The position numbers and the translations under genes were made by a program. The notes under the pieces are model-generated. The model ran no database searches. It was not told where the DNA came from and saw only the letters and a list, made by a program, of their open reading frames with translations. From positions 1 to 34,731 of the forward strand of contig CALZGM010000031.1 of assembly GCA_945787015.1 (NCBI GenBank): a stretch of DNA of 34,731 nucleotides, written 5' to 3'. This DNA comes from an uncultured Roseburia sp. Its GTDB lineage: Bacteria > Bacillota > Clostridia > Lachnospirales > Lachnospiraceae. Shown piece after piece: positions 8,626 to 16,987 of the stretch. Numbering within the stretch: the stretch's first letter is position 1; the number at the start of each line of letters is the position of its first letter.

Positions 8626-9633
8626 ATGGACGAAAAAATTACAATTGTTGAGATAGCAAAAATGGCAAATGTTTCTACTGCTACAGTATCTAGGATTATG
8701 AATAATACTGGAAAAGTGAGTGAAGCAAAAAGAAAGTTAGTAATGGATTTGATTGATAAATATGATTACAAACCAAGCCAAATAGCAAAGACATTGAAGT
8801 TAAGTAAATCGAATACAGTTGGATTTATTGTTCCTCATATTAATAGCCCTTATTATGCACAATTGTTTTATGAGACGGAAGTTATTGCGCAAAAACAGGG
8901 ATATACATTAATGTTATGTAATTCTGAGTCTGATAAGATGTTGGAAAGTAAAATCCTTAAAGAATTTATAGCAGCAAACGTTCGTGCTATTGTGTTCCTT
9001 GGCGGACGTCTAGATGACATGGAATGTGGGAAAAAATATATTTCAGAAATAGAAAATGTAAATCAAAAAATTCCAATAATCTCTTGTTGTGAGGTACCAA
9101 ATTTAAAATGTGTTCAAGTTTATCAAGAAACACAGAAAAGTAGTGGGGAGTTATTATCCTATTTGTCAAAATCAGGTTATAGAGATGTTGCATTATTAGG
9201 AGGATATGGAAATATTAGAACGACTCAAAAGAGACGTGAGGAAATTTTAAATAATGCTGAAAAATATGGAATATCCATAAGAAGAGAAATTATCGAATGT
9301 GACTATTCTGTATCTGGTGGAAATCATGCAATGCAAGAGATGCTAAAAAAAGGTGAGGTGCCACAAGCTATAATTTGTATTAATGATCTGATTGCAACAG
9401 GTGTTTTAAATGAAGCAAATAAGCACAAATTGCGTGTACCAATAGATGTAGCGATTGTTGGATATGATAATTTAGACATTTCGCAGTATATTTATCCGGG
9501 TATAACAACTATTGCATGCGATTACACAGCTTATGCTAATGCGATTGTAAGTGCAATTAATAATCTTGATAATATGGAATGTAATAGTAGAATTCCTGTG
9601 CAAACGGAATTCATTGTTCGTGGAACAACGTAA
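8626..9633 (+). CDS. LacI-family transcriptional regulator
   Basis: This is a sugar-responsive repressor of 335 aa, normal for the family. The N-terminal LacI HTH reads TIVEIAKMANVSTATVSRIM (about residues 6-25). A hinge segment SQIAKTLKLSKSN follows, then a type 1 periplasmic-binding-like sensor domain from about residue 60 (VGFIVPHINSPYYAQLF) to the end. ATG at 8626 is chosen over an in-frame GTG at 8617 because the latter has no ribosome site at a useful distance; even the ATG has a weak one. It lies inside the operon it probably controls. The palindrome at 5329-5343 is the obvious target. The inducer is unknown. Confidence 0.95.
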   Translation: MDEKITIVEIAKMANVSTATVSRIMNNTGKVSEAKRKLVMDLIDKYDYKPSQIAKTLKLSKSNTVGFIVPHINSPYYAQLFYETEVIAQKQGYTLMLCNSESDKMLESKILKEFIAANVRAIVFLGGRLDDMECGKKYISEIENVNQKIPIISCCEVPNLKCVQVYQETQKSSGELLSYLSKSGYRDVALLGGYGNIRTTQKRREEILNNAEKYGISIRREIIECDYSVSGGNHAMQEMLKKGEVPQAIICINDLIATGVLNEANKHKLRVPIDVAIVGYDNLDISQYIYPGITTIACDYTAYANAIVSAINNLDNMECNSRIPVQTEFIVRGTT

Positions 9634-9687
9634 CTCTTTGAAAAAAGTAAATTAAGAAGTAGCATCAGAGGGAAAATAGAATAGAAA

Positions 9688-9741
9688 GCGAAAGTTAACC
9701 AATTGATATCATAACGCCATCGGTGCCTTTCGCAGAAAGGC
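9688..9741 (+). promoter_or_regulatory. Leader with alternative hairpins before the GH35/DUF5597 gene
   Basis: GCCTTTC (9725-9731) pairs with GAAAGGC (9735-9741), which holds the purine-rich ribosome site. GCGAAAG (9688-9694) could instead pair with CTTTCGC (9727-9733), freeing that site. The two pairings exclude each other. It may be chance or a small translational switch. No known riboswitch class is recognised. Confidence 0.3.
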
Positions 9742-9752
9742 GGATTATAAAA

Positions 9753-11324
9753 ATGAAAAGTTTACCAGTTATAAAGAAAGAAAATAATGGATATTTATTT
9801 CTGGTTGATAATAAACCTTTTATTATGTTAGCTGGAGAGGTACATAATTCCGCATGCACTTCTGAAAAATATATGCAGTATGTTTGGAAAAAAGCAGAAG
9901 AATTGAATTGTAATACGATTTTAGCGCCTGTTTATTGGGAATTGTTCGAACCACAAGAAAACGAGTTTGACTATAATCTAATACAAAACATAATATTGGA
10001 ATCTAGATTGCATAATACAAAACTTGTTTTATTATGGTTTGGTAGTTGGAAAAATGGACTTTCTTCATATGTACCACAGTGGGTAAAAAAAGATTTGATG
10101 AGATTTCCAAGAACAGAGGATGAATATGGAACTAAAACAAAGATATTAAGTATGTTTAATAGTGAAATATTCTCTTCAGAACTTAATGCGTATACTCATT
10201 TTTTAAACTATTTATATGAATTTGATTCGGAGGAACAAACGGTTATAGCAGTTCAAATTGAGAATGAAATTGGTATTTTGGGAGCCGAGAGAGATTTTTC
10301 TAAATATGCTACAGAGGCATTTAATAAATGTGTTCCTAATGAATTATTAGAATATTTTGAAGAAGGCTTTAGACAGAGTATACTTCTCCAAAATATAGAT
10401 AATCTTGTTGGAACATGGAAAGACATTTTTGGCAGTAGGGCAAATGAGGTGTTTATGGCGTGGAATTATGCATCGTATGTAAATGGATTAGCTAAGGCTG
10501 GAAAAGAGTGTTATAAGATTCCTTCATTTACAAATGTTTGGTTAAAAGAATTCGATGACGAAATGCCCGGATTATATCCAAGTGGTGGTCCAGAACCGGA
10601 TATGCTTGATATATGGAAATGTGCAGCACCGGATTTGGATGTTTTGGCACCGGATATTTATACATTACAATTTGAAAAAATTGCAAAGCTTTATAGAAGA
10701 AAAGATAACCCACTTTTTATACCGGAGACGAGAAGGGATAAGTGGGCTGTGGCGAATTTATATATTTCAATAGGTACATATAAAACATTGTGTTACTCAC
10801 CATTCGGAATAGAAAGCGTTGGTGAGAATAGGTCATTTATTACACCTATTATACACACAAATTCTAGTGATAAAAATGTTTCTAATGAAACGGTAAAGGA
10901 TTTATTAGCTAAAAGTTATCAGATATTTAGAAATGCGATGCCTCTAATTACAAAATTCTATGCAACAGATAAAATGATAGGATTTGTTCAGGAAGAAGGA
11001 CAAATGGCGAAGCATATTAAATTGGGAAATTTTTTCATCGAATTAGAGTTTTATCACGCAATAGAAGATGATAATAATTATATTCCCGGTGCTGGAATTG
11101 TGATAAATATGTGTGAAGACGAACTGGTTTTTCTTGGATATGGTTATAGAGCATGTGTAAGTACATTAAATCAGGGGAAACAATTAGATTTTCTTCTATT
11201 GGAGAAAGGGACATTTGATAAGAATCACAATTGGAAAAAATATATGTATTTAAATGGTGATGAGCAACGGATACAGATGGAGGAGGAACCAACTGCATTA
11301 AGAGCGGTATTCTATGAATTCTAG
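9753..11324 (+). CDS. GH35-type glycosidase with DUF5597 C-terminal domain
   Basis: This is a retaining glycoside hydrolase, probably a beta-galactosidase-like enzyme, 523 aa, without a signal peptide and so cytoplasmic. The N-terminal TIM barrel contains FIMLAGEVHNSA, NCNTILAPVYWELFEP and the acid/base motif QIENEIG (Glu172). The likely nucleophile is Glu325 in LFIPETRRD. The C-terminal GAGIVINMCEDELVFLGYGYR block matches the DUF5597 domain found on a divergent GH35 branch. ATG at 9753 is preferred over the upstream in-frame ATG at 9723, because the latter has no ribosome site and lies in a hairpin. It sits directly upstream of a classical GH35 enzyme, so the two probably cut different linkages or chain positions. 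Substrate is inferred only. Confidence 0.85.
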   Translation: MKSLPVIKKENNGYLFLVDNKPFIMLAGEVHNSACTSEKYMQYVWKKAEELNCNTILAPVYWELFEPQENEFDYNLIQNIILESRLHNTKLVLLWFGSWKNGLSSYVPQWVKKDLMRFPRTEDEYGTKTKILSMFNSEIFSSELNAYTHFLNYLYEFDSEEQTVIAVQIENEIGILGAERDFSKYATEAFNKCVPNELLEYFEEGFRQSILLQNIDNLVGTWKDIFGSRANEVFMAWNYASYVNGLAKAGKECYKIPSFTNVWLKEFDDEMPGLYPSGGPEPDMLDIWKCAAPDLDVLAPDIYTLQFEKIAKLYRRKDNPLFIPETRRDKWAVANLYISIGTYKTLCYSPFGIESVGENRSFITPIIHTNSSDKNVSNETVKDLLAKSYQIFRNAMPLITKFYATDKMIGFVQEEGQMAKHIKLGNFFIELEFYHAIEDDNNYIPGAGIVINMCEDELVFLGYGYRACVSTLNQGKQLDFLLLEKGTFDKNHNWKKYMYLNGDEQRIQMEEEPTALRAVFYEF

Positions 11325-11369
11325 AATGCTGTTCAGTAATAGCACCATTTGAGACTTACGAGGTGAGGA

Positions 11370-13124
11370 ATGCAAACAATCGAGATAAGAGATCAGTTCT
11401 ATATAAATGGAGAACCGTTTAAAATAATTTCAGGTGCAATTCATTATTTTCGTGTTGTGCCAGAATATTGGAGAGATCGTTTAGAAAAATTGAAAGCAAT
11501 GGGATGTAATACTGTCGAAACATATATTCCATGGAACCTACATGAACCGCAACAGGGGCACTTCTGTTTTGAAGGGATGTTGGATATTAAACGATTTGTC
11601 TATGAGGCTCAAAAATTAGGATTATATGTTATTTTAAGACCATCTCCATACATTTGTGCAGAGTGGGAGTTTGGAGGACTTCCTGCGTGGCTGTTAAAAG
11701 AGGATTCTATGCGTGTTAGAACAAGTTGTAATTCTTTTTTAGATTGTGTGAAACAGTATTATGACAGATTAATGCCAGAAATTGTCCCTTTACAGGTTAC
11801 ACATGGGGGACCGGTAATATTAATGCAAATAGAAAATGAATATGGATATTTTGGAGATGATATAAATTATTTAAAGAAACTTCAAAAATTATATATTGAT
11901 CATGGTATTACAGTACCACTAGTGACATCGGACGGTCCGGAATTAAGTAATATGCAATGTGGAACGCTTGAAGATGTTTTAGCAGCTGCGAACTATGGTT
12001 CGAAGACAGAAGAAAAGTTTAAGATTGTAAAAGAAGTTATTAAAGATAAGCCCTTTTTCTGTATGGAGTTTTGGGTTGGCTGGTTTGACCATTGGGGAAA
12101 CGGCGGGCATATGACCGGTAATTTACAGGAAAACGTCAGAGAACTAGATGAAATTCTTAAAAGAGGGAATGTAAATATATATATGTTCCATGGTGGGACA
12201 AATTTTGGCTTCATGAATGGTGCAAATTATTACAATGAGTTATCACCAGACGTGACATCTTATGATTATGATGCAGTATTGACAGAGAATGGGGAGATAA
12301 CAGAGAAATATAAACAATTTCAAAAGGTAATTGGAAAATATGTAGATTTACCGGAAGTTACTTTTTCAACAAAAATTAAAAAGAAGGCATATGGAACACT
12401 AAAAGTAAAAGAAAAAACAAGTCTGTTTGAGTCTTTGGATGAATTATCGGAAGAAATCCAAACAACATTTCCAATAGGAATGGAAAAATGTGGGCAGAAT
12501 TATGGATATATTTTGTATGAATCTAATTTAGAATGCCAAAAGTTTGTAAATAGGATTCAATTATTAGGAGCAAACGATAGAGCAAATCTTTTCTTGGATG
12601 ATGAACCGGTTGCAATTATGTATGACAAAGAGCTCTTACAGGAAGCTGAGATAAAAACTGAGCATTGCCATGACAAAATATCAATACTTCTTGAAAATAT
12701 GGGTCGTGTTAATTTCGGCTATAAAATGAACATGCAGAGAAAAGGAATAAATCAAGGAGTATTGATTAATGGAAGGTTACATAGTAACTGGAAACAGTAT
12801 CCGTTACCATTGGATAATTTAGATAAATTGACTTTTACAAAAGGTTTTAAAGAGGGAACTCCGGGATTTTATAAGTTCATATTTGATGTTGATGATGTGG
12901 GAGATACTTTCTTAGACTTTACTGGTTGGGGAAAGGGGTGCGCCTTCGTTAATGGGTTTAACATAGGAAGATTCTGGGAGATTGGTCCGCAGAAAAGATT
13001 ATACATTCCGGGACCACTTCTAAAACGAGGTGAAAATACAATTATTCTTTTTGAAACTGAGGGAAAGGTTAGCGATTCCATTACATTAGAAGCTACTCCA
13101 GATTTAGGAACAAATAGAAAATAA
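11370..13124 (+). CDS. Beta-galactosidase, glycoside hydrolase family 35
   Basis: This enzyme hydrolyses terminal beta-galactosyl residues, in the cytoplasm since no signal peptide is present. At 584 aa it matches bacterial GH35 enzymes. The barrel (about 5-320) shows ISGAIHYFRVVPEYW, NTVETYIPWNLHEP, acid/base Glu157 in QIENEYG and nucleophile Glu233 in FFCMEFWVGWFDHWG. Beta-sandwich domains follow, ending in the jelly-roll signature GWGKGCAFVNGFNIGRFW and GPQKRLYIPGPLLKRGENTI. ATG at 11370 has GAGGTGAGGA just upstream. It lies 45 bp after the other GH35-type gene and 71 bp before the GH43 gene, in the same transcription unit. The specific natural galactoside is not shown by sequence. Confidence 0.96.
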   Translation: MQTIEIRDQFYINGEPFKIISGAIHYFRVVPEYWRDRLEKLKAMGCNTVETYIPWNLHEPQQGHFCFEGMLDIKRFVYEAQKLGLYVILRPSPYICAEWEFGGLPAWLLKEDSMRVRTSCNSFLDCVKQYYDRLMPEIVPLQVTHGGPVILMQIENEYGYFGDDINYLKKLQKLYIDHGITVPLVTSDGPELSNMQCGTLEDVLAAANYGSKTEEKFKIVKEVIKDKPFFCMEFWVGWFDHWGNGGHMTGNLQENVRELDEILKRGNVNIYMFHGGTNFGFMNGANYYNELSPDVTSYDYDAVLTENGEITEKYKQFQKVIGKYVDLPEVTFSTKIKKKAYGTLKVKEKTSLFESLDELSEEIQTTFPIGMEKCGQNYGYILYESNLECQKFVNRIQLLGANDRANLFLDDEPVAIMYDKELLQEAEIKTEHCHDKISILLENMGRVNFGYKMNMQRKGINQGVLINGRLHSNWKQYPLPLDNLDKLTFTKGFKEGTPGFYKFIFDVDDVGDTFLDFTGWGKGCAFVNGFNIGRFWEIGPQKRLYIPGPLLKRGENTIILFETEGKVSDSITLEATPDLGTNRK

Positions 13125-13195
13125 TAAATAATTCGGGATAAACTTTGTCTTTTATAGCGTATAAAGGAAAAGTGACTAGGGAAGAGGAACTGATG

Positions 13196-14101
13196 ATGAA
13201 GATATTATTTAATGTATGTAATAAGTATCAACCAGATCCATTTATATTTGAAGATGGTGATAAATTGTATCTTTATGTAACGGCAGAAGATGGTGTGGAA
13301 GCGTATTCTGCAAGCAGTTTATTCGATATTTGGTGTTATGAGGGAATTGTGGCAAAATTTCAAGACAAAGTAACGTATTGGGCACCATCAGTTATTAAGT
13401 ATAATGGACGGTATTATATATATGTTTCTTGTAACAAAACGGATGCGTTTCAACAATATTTACATGTGGCATCAGCAGATACTCCATTAGGTCCTTTTAA
13501 AGATGAAAAGTGCCTGTTTGATTATTTTTCCATTGATTCACATGTTGTGCATACAAAAGAAGGTTTATTTTTATGGTATGCAAAAGATGAGCATCATGGT
13601 GAAAGAATTGGAACAAGAGTTTTTGTCGACAGATTAATTGATCCATATACACCTGCTGGTAATCCCGTTGAAAAGATAGTACCTTCTTTTGACGAAGAAA
13701 AGTATACTCCTTATTGTACTAAAGATAATAATTGGCATACGATAGAAGGTCCTTTTTGGTTTAAAGAGGGGGGCTGGCAATATTTAATGTATAGTGGTGG
13801 TTGCTATTTGGATGACACATATCATGTGGGTTATGCAGTTGCAAAAACTGAAGAGGAAGATTTGACAAAAGTAAATTATGAAAAATTTACAAATAAGGGG
13901 AAGTTTTCACCTTTGTTAATCAAAAATGATTATGAAGAGGGAACAGGGCATAATAGCGTTATAAAATACAAGGGTAACTATTATATGATATATCACGGAC
14001 GTGATTATGGGGACAAGAGTCAAGAGAGTTGTACCGAGAAAAGGACTGCTAGAGTATGTCGTCTTAGTGTTGAAAATGGAATATTGAGCATACAAAGGTA
14101 G
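13196..14101 (+). CDS. Glycoside hydrolase family 43 enzyme
   Basis: This is an inverting glycosidase of the five-bladed propeller type; the family includes arabinofuranosidases, xylosidases and exo-galactanases. The 301-aa product has no signal peptide. The general base Asp14 is in YQPDPFIF, the pKa-modulating Asp114 in FSIDSHV, and the general acid Glu184 in TIEGPFWFK. GHNSV at 251-255 supplies the conserved metal- or substrate-site His252. Two adjacent ATGs exist at 13193 and 13196. The second is preferred for its 7-nt spacing from GAGGA; the earlier non-ATG extension is not supported. It is the last operon gene and is followed by a terminator. Arabinose or xylose removal from galactan-type oligosaccharides is a reasonable guess, not a demonstrated role. 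Confidence 0.88.
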   Translation: MKILFNVCNKYQPDPFIFEDGDKLYLYVTAEDGVEAYSASSLFDIWCYEGIVAKFQDKVTYWAPSVIKYNGRYYIYVSCNKTDAFQQYLHVASADTPLGPFKDEKCLFDYFSIDSHVVHTKEGLFLWYAKDEHHGERIGTRVFVDRLIDPYTPAGNPVEKIVPSFDEEKYTPYCTKDNNWHTIEGPFWFKEGGWQYLMYSGGCYLDDTYHVGYAVAKTEEEDLTKVNYEKFTNKGKFSPLLIKNDYEEGTGHNSVIKYKGNYYMIYHGRDYGDKSQESCTEKRTARVCRLSVENGILSIQR

Positions 14102-14183
14102 AAAATGGTTGACTTTTAACTTTTCCAATAGTTTTTGATACATATCGGGTAACGAAATAAAAAAGCAGAGATGTCAAAAGAAA

Positions 14184-14216
14184 GAGGGTGCACAAAATTG
14201 TGTACCCTCAATTTTT
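14184..14216. terminator. Bidirectional terminator
   Basis: GAGGGTGCACAA (14184-14195) pairs with TTGTGTACCCTC (14198-14209) with one G-U pair. T-rich sequence follows on the + side (AATTTTT), and a T-rich run also follows on the minus strand. It ends the sugar operon and overlaps the stop codon of the convergent PIN-like gene. Confidence 0.82.
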
Positions 14217-14942
14217 GTACTCTTCAAAGATTGCAACCGTTGCTTCATAAATCTGTTTCTGATTGGGAATGCCAGATCCCGCAATGCGACTTCTGTAGCC
14301 ATTTATATCCGTGGCTTTTGCCATGCTTTTGTAGATAACAGAATAGTGTTGCCCGGCAAGCTTTAACTCTGCAACAGCTTTTCGGACTTTTCTACGGATT
14401 GACTCCGGAACGTCTGTTACCTTTTGAGTTGCTTTTTGCGTTGCAACTTTCACTTGAACCTTAGGTGGTTCTTTCTTTTTCGGTTCCGGATTCTGCACAA
14501 TTACCTGAATGGTACTTTTTTTCTTTTCCTTTGGTAACGGAATGATACTTGTGATGCGACGAATAGATACTTGTCTTTTACGCCAAAAGTCAACAAGACT
14601 GTCAAAACCCGTATCCTTTGAAACAACCGTTACATCCAAATATTCATGTGTGCCAATCAGATAGCCACAGTATGTAGCCAGCTGAAAATCCAAGTAATTC
14701 TTGTCGGTTTTATCCATTTGCATCTCATTGACAATCGCTTTGGTATTCATAATCATTTTGTGACAATCAATAGGTACTGTTTTATCGTGGGACCCGAAAA
14801 ATATGATTACATGGTCATTCTCATTTAAGGTATCAAGACCATACAAGCCATCCTTATTTGTATTTTCAAAGTCAACTAGATACAGATGTTTCTTTGTTGG
14901 TGGCATAGATGCCTGTTTTTCTTTTGGGTGTTTAAATAGCAT
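14208..14942 (-). CDS. PIN-like domain protein, putative RNase
   Basis: This protein of 244 aa is of unproven function. Residues 18-135 look like a PIN/NYN-type nuclease fold: YLVDFENTN (Asp24, Glu26, Asn27), YLDFQLATYCG (Asp85) and VVSKDTGFDSLVDFW (Asp110, Asp114). These acidic residues fit the metal-binding set of RNases in this superfamily. A lysine- and proline-rich linker (about 135-175) leads to a basic helical C-terminus that could bind nucleic acid. ATG at 14942 has AAAGGA at good spacing. It is a single-gene unit; no antitoxin-sized partner gene is adjacent, so a toxin-antitoxin role is not supported. RNA processing is inference. Confidence 0.75.
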   Translation of the reverse strand: MLFKHPKEKQASMPPTKKHLYLVDFENTNKDGLYGLDTLNENDHVIIFFGSHDKTVPIDCHKMIMNTKAIVNEMQMDKTDKNYLDFQLATYCGYLIGTHEYLDVTVVSKDTGFDSLVDFWRKRQVSIRRITSIIPLPKEKKKSTIQVIVQNPEPKKKEPPKVQVKVATQKATQKVTDVPESIRRKVRKAVAELKLAGQHYSVIYKSMAKATDINGYRSRIAGSGIPNQKQIYEATVAIFEEYKN

Positions 14943-15105
14943 ACGTTTCCTTTCATTTATACGAATTCATTTTTTTCATCATCCGTTTGGGGCTATTTTA
15001 AGATATTGTCGTTTTCAAAAATCATTGTACGGCAAGGTTAATCAGACTGTCAATATGTAGGCATATTGCATCTTGTGCAAAATTACCAATCTGCCTGTAA
15101 CCCAC

Positions 15106-15133
15106 TTGCAAAAACTAGTAAAAATGATAATAT
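15106..15133 (+). promoter_or_regulatory. Promoter of the chemotaxis receptor gene
   Basis: TTGCAA (15106-15111), a 16-bp spacer and TAATAT (15128-15133) preceded by TGA form an extended -10 promoter. It does not resemble the motility sigma-28 type. The rest of the 235-bp gap from 14943 holds nothing else I can name. Confidence 0.6.
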
Positions 15134-15177
15134 AGAGAAAAGGTACTATTTATTTTGCAGTGAGAAAGGAAAAGGCA

Positions 15178-16932
15178 ATGAAGAAAAATAGGGGTATACA
15201 GGTAGTAAGAAACATGAAAATTGGAGTAAAAGTAGTGATTCCAATGGTAATTCTTATGATTTTAACTGTATTGAACGGATTGGGAAGTGTTATCAATACA
15301 AGAACCATTATGAATGCCAGCACGGAGATTAATCAGGTGCATGTGGCAAATATGTGCAATTTACAGACTTTAAACTATAATTTTGAACAATTGCAAAAGC
15401 TGGCTTATGCACATTGCCTGAGTAATACGGATATTGCAAAGCGTGATTTTGAAGAAAAGATAACTGTTGTTTATGAATCGAATGAAGAATTAATAGAGAA
15501 ACTGTCTGCTACGATGACATCGGAGGAAGATGCAGAGTGGCTGGCTGACTTTCAAAAAGACTATGAAAAATTTTTTAAAATTTTTGACGCAACGATTGAG
15601 AACAGTGCAAAAGGAGACCGGGATACGGCATTCTATATGGCGAATAATTCCATAGTCGGAATCAGTACCAAGATTTCAAATAACATTGATGAAATGGTGC
15701 TAAAAAGTCAGGAAGCAATGGCACAGAAGGTTGGAAATCAGAGAACGGTTTATCAGATTACGAATACAGAGGCGATTATTGTTTCGAGCGCGGCGACCAT
15801 TTGCGGAATCGTTGTATTCCTTCTGGTTTTAATGCAAATTGTGAATCCATTGAGAAAGACGAGCAAAAAACTTGGCGAGGTAATCGGTGCCATTGAAAAC
15901 GGGCAGGGTGATTTAACCGAACGTGTACCGGTGATGGGAAAAGACGAAATCGGACAACTTGCTTCCGGTATCAATAGCTTTATTGAAGCATTGCAGGAGA
16001 TTATGAAGCAGATTACGGATAATTCGAACCGCTTGAATGAAATTGTAACGATGGTTTCAGATAGCGTAAGTACTGCCAATGACAGTTCTACGGATATCTC
16101 AGCGGTGATGGAAGAATTATCCGCTTCCATGGAGGAAGTATCTGCAACGGTATCTGATATCAATTCGAGTGCATCCGTCGTAAATGACCATGTCGATGAT
16201 TTGGCTGCTGCTTCCAATCAGCTATATGATTATGCTGCGGAAATGGGAAAACGGGCTTCTGCCTTACAGACAACGGCGGTACAGAACAAAAAAGATGCAA
16301 CCGATATGATAGAAGGAATTTTAGGAGCCTTATCAAAAGCAATTGAAGATAGCAAGAGCATTGATCGTGTCAATGATTTGACGGGTGAGATTTTAAATAT
16401 TTCCAGTCAGACGAACCTGCTTGCTTTAAATGCATCAATAGAAGCAGCCAGAGCAGGAGAAGCCGGTAAGGGATTTGCAGTTGTGGCGGATGAAATCAGA
16501 CAGCTTGCAGATTCCAGCCGGGATACGGCAAATAACATTCAAAACATTAACCAGATGGTAACCGCAGCAGTAAAAGAACTGATTCAGAAAGCCAATGAAT
16601 TGGTGGATTACATTAACAATCAGGTGCTTTTAGACTATGACGGTTTTGTGGATTCCGGCAAACAGTATAATGAGGATGCAGTACATGTAAACGAAGTAGT
16701 AGGGCAGTTTAATCATATGTCTGCAGAACTAAGTAATCTTGTAAAATCAATTACAGATGCAATTGAAGGTATCTCAACTGCGGTAGAAGAAAGTGCAAAC
16801 GGTGTGGCTACGGCGGCAGAGAATACGGGAGAACTTGTGAAAGAAATTGACCGGATCAGTGTGGAAATGGAAAGCAACAGCGAAGTGGCGATAAAACTTC
16901 AGGATGAGGCTTCACGATTTGCAAATCTATAA
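15178..16932 (+). CDS. Methyl-accepting chemotaxis protein
   Basis: This is a transmembrane chemoreceptor of 584 aa. TM1 is at about residues 15-37. An outer four-helix-bundle sensor domain (about 38-198) follows, then TM2 (about 199-221), a HAMP domain (about 222-275) and a long cytoplasmic coiled-coil. The signalling tip [20 protein letters not shown] begins near residue 413 and is intact. The C-terminus ends at SRFANL with no NWETF-like CheR-tethering peptide, so methylation would rely on direct contact. ATG at 15178 follows AAAGGA with 7-nt spacing; an in-frame GTG at 15160 is less likely. No che or flagellar gene is nearby, so this is an orphan receptor. The ligand is unknown. Confidence 0.95.
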   Translation: MKKNRGIQVVRNMKIGVKVVIPMVILMILTVLNGLGSVINTRTIMNASTEINQVHVANMCNLQTLNYNFEQLQKLAYAHCLSNTDIAKRDFEEKITVVYESNEELIEKLSATMTSEEDAEWLADFQKDYEKFFKIFDATIENSAKGDRDTAFYMANNSIVGISTKISNNIDEMVLKSQEAMAQKVGNQRTVYQITNTEAIIVSSAATICGIVVFLLVLMQIVNPLRKTSKKLGEVIGAIENGQGDLTERVPVMGKDEIGQLASGINSFIEALQEIMKQITDNSNRLNEIVTMVSDSVSTANDSSTDISAVMEELSASMEEVSATVSDINSSASVVNDHVDDLAAASNQLYDYAAEMGKRASALQTTAVQNKKDATDMIEGILGALSKAIEDSKSIDRVNDLTGEILNISSQTNLLALNASIEAARAGEAGKGFAVVADEIRQLADSSRDTANNIQNINQMVTAAVKELIQKANELVDYINNQVLLDYDGFVDSGKQYNEDAVHVNEVVGQFNHMSAELSNLVKSITDAIEGISTAVEESANGVATAAENTGELVKEIDRISVEMESNSEVAIKLQDEASRFANL

Positions 16933-16937
16933 TACAT

Positions 16938-16986
16938 CGGGGACGGTTCTTTTGTCTCGGTATTCGAGACAAAAGAACCGTCCCCG
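16938..16986. repeat. 22-bp perfect palindromic hairpin, REP-like, bidirectional terminator candidate
   Basis: Arms 16938-16959 and 16965-16986 are perfect reverse complements of 22 bp around the loop GTATT. The arm contains GGGGACGGTTCTTTTGTC, a sequence I recall as a dispersed palindrome in several Clostridia genomes (recollection, unchecked). It fills the space between the stops of two convergent genes. The stem itself includes TTTT and AAAA runs, so it may end transcription from both sides. Confidence 0.8.
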
Positions 16987-16987
16987 G

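Noticed and set aside
14208-14942. PIN-like gene as toxin of a toxin-antitoxin pair
   Set aside because: No small partner gene lies next to it; at 244 aa it is longer than typical VapC toxins.
14646-15060. Plus-strand open frames opposite the PIN-like gene
   Set aside because: They are antisense to a gene with recognisable motifs and a good ribosome site, and no motif is seen in them.
15753-16342. Minus-strand open frames inside the chemoreceptor gene
   Set aside because: They are antisense shadows of coiled-coil codons without start signals.
16938-16986. CRISPR repeat
   Set aside because: There is only one copy and no spacers; it is a single palindrome.
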